Assembly (NCBI GenBank): GCA_027488865.1
Contig: JAIYAU010000036.1
Span: 1 to 64,000, forward strand
Length of the DNA stretch: 64,000 nucleotides
Reading direction: 5' to 3'
Source: Cytophagaceae bacterium
GTDB taxonomy: Bacteria; Bacteroidota; Bacteroidia; Cytophagales; UBA9547
The notes beneath the pieces were generated by a model, which searched no databases, was not told the origin of the DNA, and saw nothing but the letters and a program-made list of their open reading frames with translations. The position numbers were made by a program, and so were the translations under genes. Positions 25,511-34,646 of this stretch are shown here, piece after piece. How positions within the stretch are numbered: the stretch's first letter is position 1; each line of letters begins with the position of its first letter.

Positions 25511-26479
25511 ATGGTATTTAATAACACGCTTTCATGGTTGGAATATTCTCTGATTGGCGCATTTATTTTATTTTATTTTATATTCGTTTTTAAAATAATT
25601 TATGTCTCAATTCGTCTAAAAACCGGGTTTCGACACATTTTTTTGAAAGTGGTCTTAAGGACAATATATTTTTCATTGTTTGTGATTTCCTTATTAGCTC
25701 CGTCTTTTGGGGACATTAAGAAGGAAATAAAGGCAGTAGGGAAGGATATATATATAGCGGTGGATTTATCACAATCTATGAATGCAGTTGATATTCAACC
25801 AAATAGGTTAGAGAGATTAAAGTTTGAACTAAAAAAACTTGCTAATGCATTACAATCAGATAGGCTAGGTATTATTATTTTTTCTTCACAAGCGTACATG
25901 CAATGTCCGATTACTTATGACCAAAGTGCGTTAGGATTATTTATTGAAACATTAACTTCTGGTCTGGTACCAGCTTCAAGCACTGATTTTTATTATCCTT
26001 TAAAGATGGCTCTTGAAAGGCATCTTGATCCAGAAAATTCTACCGCCTCTAAAAAAGCAAAGATTGTAATATTGATAAGTGATGGTGAAGATTTTAGTGA
26101 AGAAACTGACGATATTATTAGTGAATTCAAAGCCAATCGTATCAAACTTTTTACGCTTGGTATTGGAACTGCTGAAGGTGGTAAAATACCCGTAAATGGC
26201 TCTTATAAACGCGATAGCGAAGGTAAGTTTGTTGTTACCAAATTGGCGTCAAATACTATGAAAAATTATGCGCAAAAAACTGGAGGAAAATATTTTGAAA
26301 TTAGTAATTCAATTAATGAAATGCCCAAGTTGATTGATACTATATCAAAAATAGAGGGAGAGGTAAAGGCAACAAAAACAATTGATATAAGTGCTAATAA
26401 ATATTACTATTTCTTGTTTATAGCTTTTATTTTAATGGCCTTGGATATGCTTATTACAGTGAGGGTTATTCGTCTTTAA
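25511..26479 (+). CDS. VWA-domain membrane protein, BatA/BatB-like
   Basis: The product is 322 aa. Two N-terminal membrane helices (about 12-32 and 48-66), a von Willebrand factor A domain with an intact MIDAS start DLSQSM (about residue 85) and an ISDGEDF segment (about 190), and one C-terminal helix (about 298-318) give the layout of Bat (aerotolerance) proteins. VWA domains bind partners through a metal ion. In Bat operons these proteins sit beside a MoxR ATPase and other Bat members, none of which is visible here. sbcD follows 11 bases downstream. Confidence 0.85.
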   Translation: MVFNNTLSWLEYSLIGAFILFYFIFVFKIIYVSIRLKTGFRHIFLKVVLRTIYFSLFVISLLAPSFGDIKKEIKAVGKDIYIAVDLSQSMNAVDIQPNRLERLKFELKKLANALQSDRLGIIIFSSQAYMQCPITYDQSALGLFIETLTSGLVPASSTDFYYPLKMALERHLDPENSTASKKAKIVILISDGEDFSEETDDIISEFKANRIKLFTLGIGTAEGGKIPVNGSYKRDSEGKFVVTKLASNTMKNYAQKTGGKYFEISNSINEMPKLIDTISKIEGEVKATKTIDISANKYYYFLFIAFILMALDMLITVRVIRL

Positions 26480-26490
26480 GATATTTATGC

Positions 26491-27741
26491 ATGAGCCTAA
26501 GAATTTTACACACCGCGGACTGGCATATTGGGCAAACTTTTTATGGGTATGATAGGTCTGTTGAACATGAACATTTTTTAGCTTGGTTGATTTCTGCTTT
26601 AATAGATCATTCTATTGATGTTTTGTTGGTTTCTGGGGATGTTTTTGATATTGCTAATCCGTCTGCGGCTTCACAAAAAATGTTTTTCAATTTTATAAAA
26701 AAGGCTAAATCTAAAATGCCGAATCTGCAAATTATCATTACTGCTGGTAATCATGATTCTGCCTCAAGATTGGAAGCACCAAAACCGTTATTAGAAGATT
26801 TGGATATTACTGTTATTGGTACTATTCCACGTAATAATGAGTTAAGTATCGATTACAAATCATTATTAATACCCTTGTATAATAGTGGTAGAGAAATAAG
26901 TGCATGGTGTCTAGCTGTTCCATTTTTGAGAATGGGTGATTATCCTCCAGGGGAAACGTCAACTACTACTTATTACGATGGTATTCTAAGGTTGTATGAT
27001 GAACTGTATTCGTTCGCAAAGACAAAAATTAGCCCAGATCTTGCAGTCATTGTTATGGGTCATTTGCACGTACAAGGTGCCAAAACTTCAGATAATGACA
27101 AAAGTGAAAGAACTATTATTGGTGGCATGGAATTTTTACCTGCTGAATTTTTTAATCCAAATATTAGTTATTTGGCTCTAGGTCATATACATAAGGCACA
27201 AATAGTAGCAAATAAAAATCACTATCGATATTGTGGTAGTCCAATTCCTATGTCATTCAGTGAAATTGAGTATAACCATCAAGTGGTAGTATTTGATATT
27301 GTTAATAATTCTGTTGTTAATATAGAAGAAATTAAAATACCTATTAAAGTTGGATTAAAGTGCATTCCTGATTTTCATGAACCATTACCCAACGTATTAC
27401 AAAAGTTGGAAGCTTTGCCCACAAAGGGTAGTTATATAGGTGATGCTCCTTATCTTGAGGTACGTATTTTGATTAGTGAAATAGAACCCTCTCTAAAACA
27501 TAAGGTAGAGGCTGTTTTAGCATCTAAGCATGTAAAATTCGCAAGAATAGATGTAAAATATGTTCAAGAAGAAATTCCTATAAAAAGTCAAAAAACACTC
27601 AGTTTTGATGATTTTAAGAAATTAGATCCAATAGAAATTGCCAATAAAAGTTATGCAGCTAAGTATAAATCCGACATGCCTTATGAACTTAGTAATCTAT
27701 TTATAGAAATAATAGAGGAAGCAAAATTATTAGAGGATTGA
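26491..27741 (+). CDS. sbcD: Exonuclease subunit SbcD
   Basis: The product is 416 aa. All phosphoesterase motifs are present: HTADWHIG (residues about 7-14), SGDVFD, AGNHDS, GHLH and GHIH, followed by the SbcD C-terminal capping region. With the SbcC ATPase it forms a Mre11-Rad50-type nuclease that cleaves hairpins and blocked DNA ends. sbcC normally follows in one operon; here the next gene is on the other strand and no sbcC is present in the window. It starts 11 bases after the VWA gene. Confidence 0.93.
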   Translation: MSLRILHTADWHIGQTFYGYDRSVEHEHFLAWLISALIDHSIDVLLVSGDVFDIANPSAASQKMFFNFIKKAKSKMPNLQIIITAGNHDSASRLEAPKPLLEDLDITVIGTIPRNNELSIDYKSLLIPLYNSGREISAWCLAVPFLRMGDYPPGETSTTTYYDGILRLYDELYSFAKTKISPDLAVIVMGHLHVQGAKTSDNDKSERTIIGGMEFLPAEFFNPNISYLALGHIHKAQIVANKNHYRYCGSPIPMSFSEIEYNHQVVVFDIVNNSVVNIEEIKIPIKVGLKCIPDFHEPLPNVLQKLEALPTKGSYIGDAPYLEVRILISEIEPSLKHKVEAVLASKHVKFARIDVKYVQEEIPIKSQKTLSFDDFKKLDPIEIANKSYAAKYKSDMPYELSNLFIEIIEEAKLLED

Positions 27742-27934
27742 GACGTTTAATATTTTTAATCCCTTTAAAAACTTAAAGTCATTTTTATGACAATAACCTT
27801 AACTTTAAAGGGATATTAGTGAAATAGTTTATAGAACACCGTTAAAACCACCCATTTTTAAATTATTAGTTTATTTCAACACTAATACTTTGAAAAAACA
27901 ATGATTTGTTATGGTGATTTGATGCTACTTCAAG

Positions 27935-29272
27935 TTATGATTGTTTTAAAATCTTATATCCTCTTATTCCAAAAAATAAGATATAGATATAACAAATAAA
28001 AGGAACAAAGAAGGATTTTTGATAACCAATAACATCAGCACTTAAGCCCATTAAAGGAGGAATAATGGCTCCGCCGACAATCATCATAACCAGCATGGAG
28101 GATGCCTTACTTGTATAATTACCTAATCCTTCAATAGACAAAGCAAAAATGGTAGGAAACATAATTGAGTTGAATAACCCAATAGATAAAATTGACCACA
28201 TTGCTAAATCGCCATCTGTATTCATTCCTATTATGAGTAATGTACATACAGTAGCAGCACAAATTGCTAAAATCCTAGACGGTTTTATATAATATAAAAT
28301 AACAGCACCTAAGAACCGACCTACCATAGCGCCTCCCCAATAATACGATAAATATCCTCCAGCTTCATTTTCTAAAAAACCTTTAATATTGCTTTGTCCT
28401 AAAAAGTTAATTATAAAGGTACCTATAGCTACTTCTCCGCCTACATACATGAAGATACCTCCCATTCCGAATAGCAGATGTCTGTATTTTTTCCATATAA
28501 GGCTAAATGTAAAATCCTCGGTCTCAGTATTACTTTCAGAAGTATTGTTACCAGTTATTTTAGGCAATTTAAATATGTAGATGAGCGCAGAAAGAGCTAG
28601 TAACGTTATTGCAAGGCCTATGTAAGGAAGTTGAACGCTTTTTGCTTCGTTAATTAGGTATGCTGACAGTTCGTTTGGAGTAAATTCATTTAATTCTTCT
28701 GGTGATGGATGATGAGCGGTTAGTATTAACATAATACCAAACTGAGGAGCTATAGTCGTTCCTAAAGAATTAAAAGCTTGAGTCATAGTTAATCTACTTG
28801 ATGCAGATTCAGCCTTGCCAAGAATACTAACGTATGGGTTTGCAGCTATTTGTAATATAGTCACACCTGCTCCTAACACGAAAAGAGCTAACAAGAAAAA
28901 CCAGTATTGTTTTATTTCTGCTGCTGGATAGAAAAGTACACATCCAAAAGCTAAAATAATGAGGCCTAGGATTATACCGTTTTTATACCCAATTTTATTT
29001 AATAGGTCACCATAAACTTGAGATGTTACAAAATAGGTAAGTGCAACTACGAAGTATGCAAAGAAGAAAAACGTTTGAATAAGTGATGATTGCCAGTTTT
29101 GTAATTGAAAAGCAATTTTTAAATGTGGTACCAGAATGTCGTTGAGACAAGTGATGAAACCCCACATGAAAAACAGGGAAGTTAGTACAATAAGTGGGCC
29201 AATATAATTATTATTACCAACAGTACTTTCAGAAGTTTGGGTTTGGTCACTTACCGGGGCAAATCCAGCCAT
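27935..29272 (-). CDS. Sugar MFS transporter, FucP/GluP family
   Basis: The product is 445 aa with about 12 hydrophobic helices. Family landmarks include LTSLFFMWGFITCLNDILVP near residue 30, FFFAYFVVA, the QIAANPYV segment in the middle and LSIEGLGNYTSKASS near residue 385. Relatives are proton-coupled importers of fucose, glucose/galactose or N-acetylglucosamine; the sugar cannot be read here, and no sugar-catabolism gene is adjacent. A -7 promoter box lies about 50 bases upstream. Confidence 0.9.
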   Translation of the reverse strand: MAGFAPVSDQTQTSESTVGNNNYIGPLIVLTSLFFMWGFITCLNDILVPHLKIAFQLQNWQSSLIQTFFFFAYFVVALTYFVTSQVYGDLLNKIGYKNGIILGLIILAFGCVLFYPAAEIKQYWFFLLALFVLGAGVTILQIAANPYVSILGKAESASSRLTMTQAFNSLGTTIAPQFGIMLILTAHHPSPEELNEFTPNELSAYLINEAKSVQLPYIGLAITLLALSALIYIFKLPKITGNNTSESNTETEDFTFSLIWKKYRHLLFGMGGIFMYVGGEVAIGTFIINFLGQSNIKGFLENEAGGYLSYYWGGAMVGRFLGAVILYYIKPSRILAICAATVCTLLIIGMNTDGDLAMWSILSIGLFNSIMFPTIFALSIEGLGNYTSKASSMLVMMIVGGAIIPPLMGLSADVIGYQKSFFVPFICYIYILFFGIRGYKILKQS

Positions 29273-29320
29273 AGATATAAGTTTAAAGTAAAATTGTTGT
29301 TATTTAAAAGATAATTTTGA

Positions 29321-29328
29321 CAAATATA
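29321..29328 (-). promoter_or_regulatory. -7 box TATATTTG of the sugar transporter gene
   Basis: Minus-strand TAnnTTTG box 49 bases upstream of the start codon. No -33 TTTG at the right distance. Confidence 0.55.
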
Positions 29329-29407
29329 CATAGAAAGTTCTTGTAGATTAGAAGATTTCATGAAAAAATGTTAATTAAGAAAGTATAATTTTTTAATTAA
29401 TTGATTT

Positions 29408-30118
29408 TTAAGCCAATTGGCGTAAATAGAGTTGAACTGTGTTTTCAAGTCCAAGGTAAAGGGCATCACATATAAGTGCATGTCCTATTGATACTTCAAG
29501 CAAATTAGGGATGTTTTTTTTGAAGTATCTCAAATTTTCTAAGTTCAAATCATGTCCGGCATTTAAGCCCAGTTGCAAGGTTTCTGCCATTTTTGCAGCT
29601 TGAATAAATGGGTAAATTGCTTCTTCTTTGTTTAAATAATTGATTGCATAAGGTTCTGTAAATAATTCTACTCTGTCACTTCCTATATTTGCAGATCCTT
29701 CCACCATTTTTACATCGGCATTTACAAATATTGAAGTTCTTACTCCTAATGATTTAATTTCATCAATAATATCTTTTAAAAAATGATAATGTGAAATTGT
29801 GTCCCATCCTGAATTTGAGGTAATTGCATTTGGAGGATCAGGCACAAGAGTCGCTTGTGTCGGTAAGGTTTCACGTATTAATTGAAGATATTTTTGGTCA
29901 GGATAACCCTCAATATTGAGTTCTGTGCTTATGGATTGTTTTAGGTTTACAACATCATCGTACCTAATATGACGTTGATCTGGTCTTGGATGAACCGTAA
30001 TTCCTTGAGCACCAAATCTTTCACAATCTAATGCTACTTGTTGCAAATTGGGATTATTTCCACCCCTAGCGTTGCGAAGGGTGGCAACTTTGTTAATATT
30101 TACACTTAGTTTTGTCAC
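29408..30118 (-). CDS. pdxJ: Pyridoxine 5'-phosphate synthase PdxJ
   Basis: The product is 236 aa, a standard-length TIM barrel. Conserved segments are LSVNINKVATLRNARGG at the N-terminus, QGITVHPRPDQRHIR (about 37-51), the VPDPPNAITSNSGWD region (about 98) with the catalytic Glu area of the family, and NAGHDLNLEN (about 190). It condenses 3-amino-1-phosphonooxyacetone phosphate with 1-deoxyxylulose 5-phosphate to give pyridoxine 5'-phosphate in the cytoplasm. It is divergent from the following plus-strand block. Confidence 0.96.
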   Translation of the reverse strand: MTKLSVNINKVATLRNARGGNNPNLQQVALDCERFGAQGITVHPRPDQRHIRYDDVVNLKQSISTELNIEGYPDQKYLQLIRETLPTQATLVPDPPNAITSNSGWDTISHYHFLKDIIDEIKSLGVRTSIFVNADVKMVEGSANIGSDRVELFTEPYAINYLNKEEAIYPFIQAAKMAETLQLGLNAGHDLNLENLRYFKKNIPNLLEVSIGHALICDALYLGLENTVQLYLRQLA

Positions 30119-30195
30119 TTATTTTGATTGTTAAGCTTTGTTTTTATACTTTCGCAAAATTCATTAATGATTCACAAAAATAAAACTTTTATTTT

Positions 30196-30645
30196 ATGAG
30201 CTTAAAATTACTTATTGAGGCGGATATTAAAAAAGCAATGCTGGCGAAGGATAAAGAAACACTTCAGGCCTTACGTAGCATTAAATCATTGATATTATTA
30301 GCTGAAACTGAGAAAGGCGCATCTGAAGCCATTAGTGAGGAGGCAGAAATTAAATTACTTACAAAGGCTGCCAAACAAAGACGAGAGTCTGCAGAAATAT
30401 TTGCTTCACAAGGTAGAGAGGATTTGAAATTAGTAGAAGAAAGGGAACTAGAAATAATAGAAAGGTATTTACCTAAACAACTTACTCAGGAAGAATTAGA
30501 GTTTAAAATTAAGTCTTTTATCCAACAACTAGGTGCTACATCTATTGCAGATTTAGGTAAAGTAATGGGGTTGGCATCCAAAGAGCTGGCAGGTATGGCA
30601 GATGGCAAATTGATCGCATCTACAGTAAAGTCATTATTAAGTTAG
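30196..30645 (+). CDS. GatB/YqeY domain protein
   Basis: The product is 149 aa of the YqeY family, related to the tail domain of amidotransferase subunit GatB: LQALRSIKSLILLAETEKG (about 24-42), KAAKQRRESAEIFASQGR (about 57-74), ERYLPKQL and a GLASKELAGMADG segment near the C-terminus. Proposed roles concern tRNA, but its function is unproved. It is followed 5 bases later by a CvpA-like gene, so the two are probably co-transcribed. Confidence 0.9.
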   Translation: MSLKLLIEADIKKAMLAKDKETLQALRSIKSLILLAETEKGASEAISEEAEIKLLTKAAKQRRESAEIFASQGREDLKLVEERELEIIERYLPKQLTQEELEFKIKSFIQQLGATSIADLGKVMGLASKELAGMADGKLIASTVKSLLS

Positions 30646-30650
30646 ATTTA

Positions 30651-31115
30651 ATGAAAGTACTTGATTATTTCATACTTATTCCTACAATTACTGCCGCTTG
30701 GTTTGGATACCAGAAAGGGTTTCTTATGGCCATTTTACAATTGTTAGGCTTAATAATTGGTCTTTTTTTGGGGTTTAAGATGATAGATGTGGGTGTTGAG
30801 TTTATTAAACTTAAGCTGGGATACGAAGGGTTGCTTTCTCCTATTCTTGGTTACCTAACCATGTTTTTGTTCATTTATATATCCTTCATTGTAATAAGTA
30901 AAGTGTTTAAATGGGTTTTACATAAAACTATTTTAGGGTCATTTGACAAATTGGCAGGATTATTGCTGGGAATACTTAAGGTGTTTTTGGTAGTTTTGAT
31001 GTTTATATGGACTGCTCAAAAATACAGTTTTTTTGTCAAGGTTAATTGGATTAAACAGAATAGTGTTTTTTGCGAATATTTTATTGATAAAGTTCAATTA
31101 TTTGCAACAAACTAG
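30651..31115 (+). CDS. CvpA family membrane protein
   Basis: The product is 154 aa with four hydrophobic helices. The N-terminus (YFILIPTITAAWFGYQKGF) and the glycine-rich second helix are characteristic of CvpA. In E. coli CvpA is needed for colicin V production and envelope homeostasis; in Bacteroidota its role is not known. It lies 5 bases after the YqeY-like gene. Confidence 0.88.
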   Translation: MKVLDYFILIPTITAAWFGYQKGFLMAILQLLGLIIGLFLGFKMIDVGVEFIKLKLGYEGLLSPILGYLTMFLFIYISFIVISKVFKWVLHKTILGSFDKLAGLLLGILKVFLVVLMFIWTAQKYSFFVKVNWIKQNSVFCEYFIDKVQLFATN

Positions 31116-31218
31116 TATTATAATCTTACCAAAACTTTTTATTAAAAATTAATTTTCATTGGTAAACATGAACCTCAGGAAACTTTATTTCTAGGGACAC
31201 GTAGTAATTTTAAACGAA

Positions 31219-31995
31219 ATGCACAATAATATGGACTTAAACTTGAGAGAAGAGCGGGGATTCAAATTTATTGATGTTGGACACGGTGATGTGTTACTCT
31301 TGTTGCATGGGTTGTTTGGCGCATTAAGCAATTGGTCTGATGTAATTAGAACTTTTTCAGCTACCCATCGGGTTGTAATTCCAATTATGCCGATTTATGA
31401 AATGCCCTTAAAGTCAGCCAGTGTGGATGGTTTGGTAGAATACGTTGAAGATTTTCTCCAGTTTCGTGAAATTGAAGAAATGACCATACTTGGAAATTCT
31501 CTAGGAGGGCATGTAGGGCTCATTTATACGCTAAGAAATCCTACCAAGGTTAAAAATTTGGTGCTAACAGGTAGTTCTGGTCTGTTTGAAAATTCAACTG
31601 GTGGCTCGTATCCTAAACGTGGCAACTATGACTTTGTTAAAGAGAAGGTACAATATACATTTTACGATCCAGCGGTAGCTACTAAGGATCTTGTTGATGA
31701 AGTTTTTGAGATTACCAATAGTGTACCAAAGTGTATGCGAATTGTTGCAATTGCTAAATCAGCTCAAAGGCACAATATGGCCAAGGATATAAGAAAAATA
31801 AAAATTCCTACATTGTTAGTGTGGGGATTAAATGATACCATAACCCCACCAGAAGTGGCACATGAGTTTAATAGATTAATTCCTAACTCGGAGATCAGAT
31901 TTATCGATAAATGTGGTCATGCACCAATGATGGAACACTCTGAAATTTTTAATCAATATGTCAGTCAATTTTTGCAAGTTAAAGTGGCTGTATGA
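31219..31995 (+). CDS. Alpha/beta hydrolase
   Basis: The product is 258 aa, cytoplasmic. The oxyanion region is LLLHGLFGALSNW, the nucleophile elbow is GNSLGG (Ser near residue 94), the acid is in WGLNDTITPP and the catalytic His in KCGHAPMMEHSE, so the triad is complete. The substrate is unknown; the family includes esterases, lipases and C-C hydrolases. The stop overlaps the next start by 4 bases (ATGA type), which ties it to the CBS protein and nadK. This order (hydrolase, CBS, nadK, PorG-like, uppS, bamA) recurs in Bacteroidota as I recall. Confidence 0.92.
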   Translation: MHNNMDLNLREERGFKFIDVGHGDVLLLLHGLFGALSNWSDVIRTFSATHRVVIPIMPIYEMPLKSASVDGLVEYVEDFLQFREIEEMTILGNSLGGHVGLIYTLRNPTKVKNLVLTGSSGLFENSTGGSYPKRGNYDFVKEKVQYTFYDPAVATKDLVDEVFEITNSVPKCMRIVAIAKSAQRHNMAKDIRKIKIPTLLVWGLNDTITPPEVAHEFNRLIPNSEIRFIDKCGHAPMMEHSEIFNQYVSQFLQVKVAV

Positions 31996-32657
31996 TTGCA
32001 GAGGAGCTAATAGATGCATCGTATCCGGTTCTTAAATCTACTGATTTAGCAGAAAAAGCTTTGGACTTAATGGAAGAAACTGGATTTGTATGTCTTCCAG
32101 TTGTAAATGAAGGGGTCTTTTTGGGTTTTTTGTTTGAAGATACAATTCACACATTGTTTGAAACCAACGTGGCCATACTTAACTTAAAGCTATCGAATAT
32201 AGACTGTTTGGTAAAAAATACCGATCATTGGTACGAAGTATTAAGAAAGGCCTCAGTTTTTAATAGCAATATTGTTTCTGTCGTTAATCATGCAAAACAA
32301 TTGGTAGGTATCATAAGAATGGAGTCTATTTTCAATAGATTCTACGGCATGACTGCCTTTAAAAATCCTGGAGGTATTATTGTATTGCAACTTGAGCATA
32401 GGGAATATTCATTAGCAGATATAAGTAGAGTAGTAGAAAGTAATGGTGCTAAAATTTTAAGTGCAATACTTTCCGAGGACGATAATACTAATAATTTTGT
32501 TTTCCTTACATTAAAACTTAACCTTGATGAGTTAACCAGGGTAATTGCTGGGTTAGAACGATATCATTATAACATAGTAGGTCAGTTTCATCAAGCTGAG
32601 TTTGAAAATATTGATAAACAACGCTTAGATAATTTTTTTAAGTTTATAAATATTTAA
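31992..32657 (+). CDS. CBS-domain protein
   Basis: The product is 221 aa. The N-terminal 120 residues hold two CBS repeats (a DLAEKALDLMEETGFVCLPVVNEG segment and a VVNHAKQLVGIIRM segment). The C-terminal half (about 130-215) resembles an ACT-like regulatory domain (IIVLQLEHREYSLADISRV). CBS pairs usually sense adenine nucleotides. It overlaps the hydrolase gene by 4 bases and lies 2 bases before nadK, so regulation linked to NAD(P) metabolism is a reasonable but untested idea. Confidence 0.88.
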   Translation: MIAEELIDASYPVLKSTDLAEKALDLMEETGFVCLPVVNEGVFLGFLFEDTIHTLFETNVAILNLKLSNIDCLVKNTDHWYEVLRKASVFNSNIVSVVNHAKQLVGIIRMESIFNRFYGMTAFKNPGGIIVLQLEHREYSLADISRVVESNGAKILSAILSEDDNTNNFVFLTLKLNLDELTRVIAGLERYHYNIVGQFHQAEFENIDKQRLDNFFKFINI

Positions 32658-32659
32658 AG

Positions 32660-33535
32660 ATGAAAGTCGCAATACACGGAAGAGCTTTTAAGGATGAAAA
32701 TATAGCATTGATTCAGAGTGTATTGCAACAACTTGTAGATGCCAAAGTGGAGGTTTTTTTATTTGAGGCATTTTCAGATTGTGTGGCAAAAAAAAATGTT
32801 TTTCCCAATCATTTTCAAGTTTTTACGAGTCATTTAGATTTTCCAATTGCTGATTTTGCAATAAGCATAGGTGGAGATGGTACCTTGTTAGAATCAGTCA
32901 CTTTTATAGGGGAAAAGGAAATACCTATTTTAGGAATAAATACTGGGAGGTTAGGTTATTTAGCCAATGTATCTAAATCCGATATTACGTTAGCATTAAA
33001 AAGTATTTTAGATCAGGTATATGAAATTGATGAAAGAACATTAATTAAGTTAGAATCTGACAAGGATTTATTTCAAGGGGTTAATTTTGGAGTAAATGAG
33101 CTCGCAATCTTAAAAAGAGATACCTCTTCTATGATTATAGTGCATACCTATATTAATGATGAGTTTTTAAATTCTTATTGGGCCGATGGATTGTTGGTAT
33201 CAACCCCCACCGGCTCTACAGGATATTCGCTAAGTTGTGGAGGGCCAGTGGTAATGCCTAGGTCAAATAGTTTAATTATTACTCCTGTAAGCCCACATAA
33301 TTTAAATGTAAGGCCTTTAGTGGTGCCAGATGATGTACATATTAAGTTTCAAATAGAAGGAAGAGGGAAGAACTTCTTAGTAGCGCTAGATTCTAGGTCT
33401 AGAACCGTCGATGCTAATGTGCAGTTAGCCGCCAAAAAAGAAAAGTTCAAAGCTAAATTAATAACTGTACAAGGGGTAAATTATTTAAATACACTTAGAA
33501 CAAAATTAAATTGGGGTTTAGACGTAAGAAATTAA
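32660..33535 (+). CDS. nadK: NAD kinase
   Basis: The product is 291 aa. The diagnostic GGDGTLLE motif (about residue 75) binds the phosphate donor; NELAI and the TGSTGYSLSCGGP segment (about 180-192) complete the active site. It phosphorylates NAD+ to NADP+ in the cytoplasm. Length and motifs are standard. It starts 2 bases after the CBS-domain gene and stops 82 bases before the first PorG-like gene, which has its own promoter. Confidence 0.96.
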   Translation: MKVAIHGRAFKDENIALIQSVLQQLVDAKVEVFLFEAFSDCVAKKNVFPNHFQVFTSHLDFPIADFAISIGGDGTLLESVTFIGEKEIPILGINTGRLGYLANVSKSDITLALKSILDQVYEIDERTLIKLESDKDLFQGVNFGVNELAILKRDTSSMIIVHTYINDEFLNSYWADGLLVSTPTGSTGYSLSCGGPVVMPRSNSLIITPVSPHNLNVRPLVVPDDVHIKFQIEGRGKNFLVALDSRSRTVDANVQLAAKKEKFKAKLITVQGVNYLNTLRTKLNWGLDVRN

Positions 33536-33542
33536 TAGTTTT

Positions 33543-33575
33543 TTTGGGATATTCAAAGAATATATATTAATTTTG
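33543..33575 (+). promoter_or_regulatory. Promoter of the PorG-like/uppS/bamA block
   Basis: TTTG at 33543-33546, a 21-base spacer and TAATTTTG at 33568-33575. It lies in the gap after nadK, about 43 bases before the ATG of the first PorG-like gene, and probably drives the envelope-biogenesis block up to the terminator at 39915. Confidence 0.75.
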
Positions 33576-33617
33576 CAATAGAAATATACACCAATTTTGA
33601 ATTTTCAAATTTCATCC

Positions 33618-34604
33618 ATGAACAGACCAATACAACTGATAGTAATTTTAGTAGTAGGTTTTTGTACGATTTCTGAGTCTACTTATGCTCAGAGATTCAT
33701 AAAAAAGAAAAAATATTTAAGTGTTGGTGGTACACTTAATGCTATGAACTATGTAGGTGACCTAGATCCAGGTTCTAGTTTTGTGAGTCCATCATTGAGA
33801 TACACAAGGCCAAATCTAGGTTTTACTGTTACTTATAGAATGGCTCCAAGAATTTCTGCGAGGGGAACGTTTGCATGGGGAAGAATAAAGGGAAATGATG
33901 CCGTAAGTAGTTCTGGTGGAGGGGATGATGTTACAAGAAAAATTCGGAATTTTAATTTTAGAAGCACTATTTGGGAACTTAAAGGTGATGTAATAATCGA
34001 TTTATTTGAAAATAGAAGTTATTCAGAAAAGCGTCCTGATTATACACCTTATGCGTTTATAGGTCTGGCATTTTTTCATCACAATCCTAAAACCAATACT
34101 GGTGTTGATGGTACTGGTGGAAGTTGGGTTAAAACACAAGGTTTAAATGCTGGAGAAACATTTAGTTTAAACCAAATATCAATACCTTTAGGTTTAGGGT
34201 TTAGATACAAGCTAGCAAAACATTTAGATTTGGCCTTTGAAATTGGATGGAGAAAAACCTTTACCGATTATTTAGATGGTATGGCGGAGAATTATGGAGA
34301 CCCTAGAGCAATGACTCCAGAACAAAGAGCTTTAATCTTTAGATCGTCTACTCAACAACAATTTGCAGCTGAAAATGGTAATCCAGGTTACGAAACTATA
34401 GCTGATCCATCAAATCCTACAGGCCCACCGTTAGCAAGTTTTGTTTTAGGTCATGGTGGTGATTTTGTAAACAAGGATGTTGTAAACGGTGCTTGGGTAA
34501 GTAATAAAAGAGGAGATCCAGGAAAAGACTGGTACATAGTTTCTGGGTTTCATTTAACATATATATTTCCTCGTCAGGTAGTATGTCCTAAATTTAGATA
34601 TTAG
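33618..34604 (+). CDS. PorG-like (DUF6089) outer-membrane protein 1
   Basis: The product is 328 aa from the ATG at 33618; a TTG at 33597 would add 7 residues before the signal peptide. The signal (about 1-24, TYAQR) is followed by an eight-strand-type beta-barrel with the DUF6089 opening KYLSVGGTLNAMNYVGDLDP. PorG is a type IX secretion component in Porphyromonas, and its gene there sits directly upstream of uppS and bamA homologues, as this pair does. A long loop (about 235-300) makes it larger than the second copy. Outer membrane location expected. Confidence 0.8.
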   Translation: MNRPIQLIVILVVGFCTISESTYAQRFIKKKKYLSVGGTLNAMNYVGDLDPGSSFVSPSLRYTRPNLGFTVTYRMAPRISARGTFAWGRIKGNDAVSSSGGGDDVTRKIRNFNFRSTIWELKGDVIIDLFENRSYSEKRPDYTPYAFIGLAFFHHNPKTNTGVDGTGGSWVKTQGLNAGETFSLNQISIPLGLGFRYKLAKHLDLAFEIGWRKTFTDYLDGMAENYGDPRAMTPEQRALIFRSSTQQQFAAENGNPGYETIADPSNPTGPPLASFVLGHGGDFVNKDVVNGAWVSNKRGDPGKDWYIVSGFHLTYIFPRQVVCPKFRY

Positions 34605-34646
34605 CATAAATAATATTTTGAAAACTTTTACGTTTAAACAACAGAT

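Noticed and set aside
25350..25553. Plus-strand frame of 67 codons between the LolA-like and VWA genes
   Set aside because: It contains the terminator at 25365-25394 and overlaps the VWA start; the hydrophobic translation is that of T-rich DNA.
27760..27813. Terminator after sbcD
   Set aside because: A 10-bp inverted repeat (27760-27769 with 27804-27813) is present but the loop is 34 nt and no T-tract follows; not strong enough to list.
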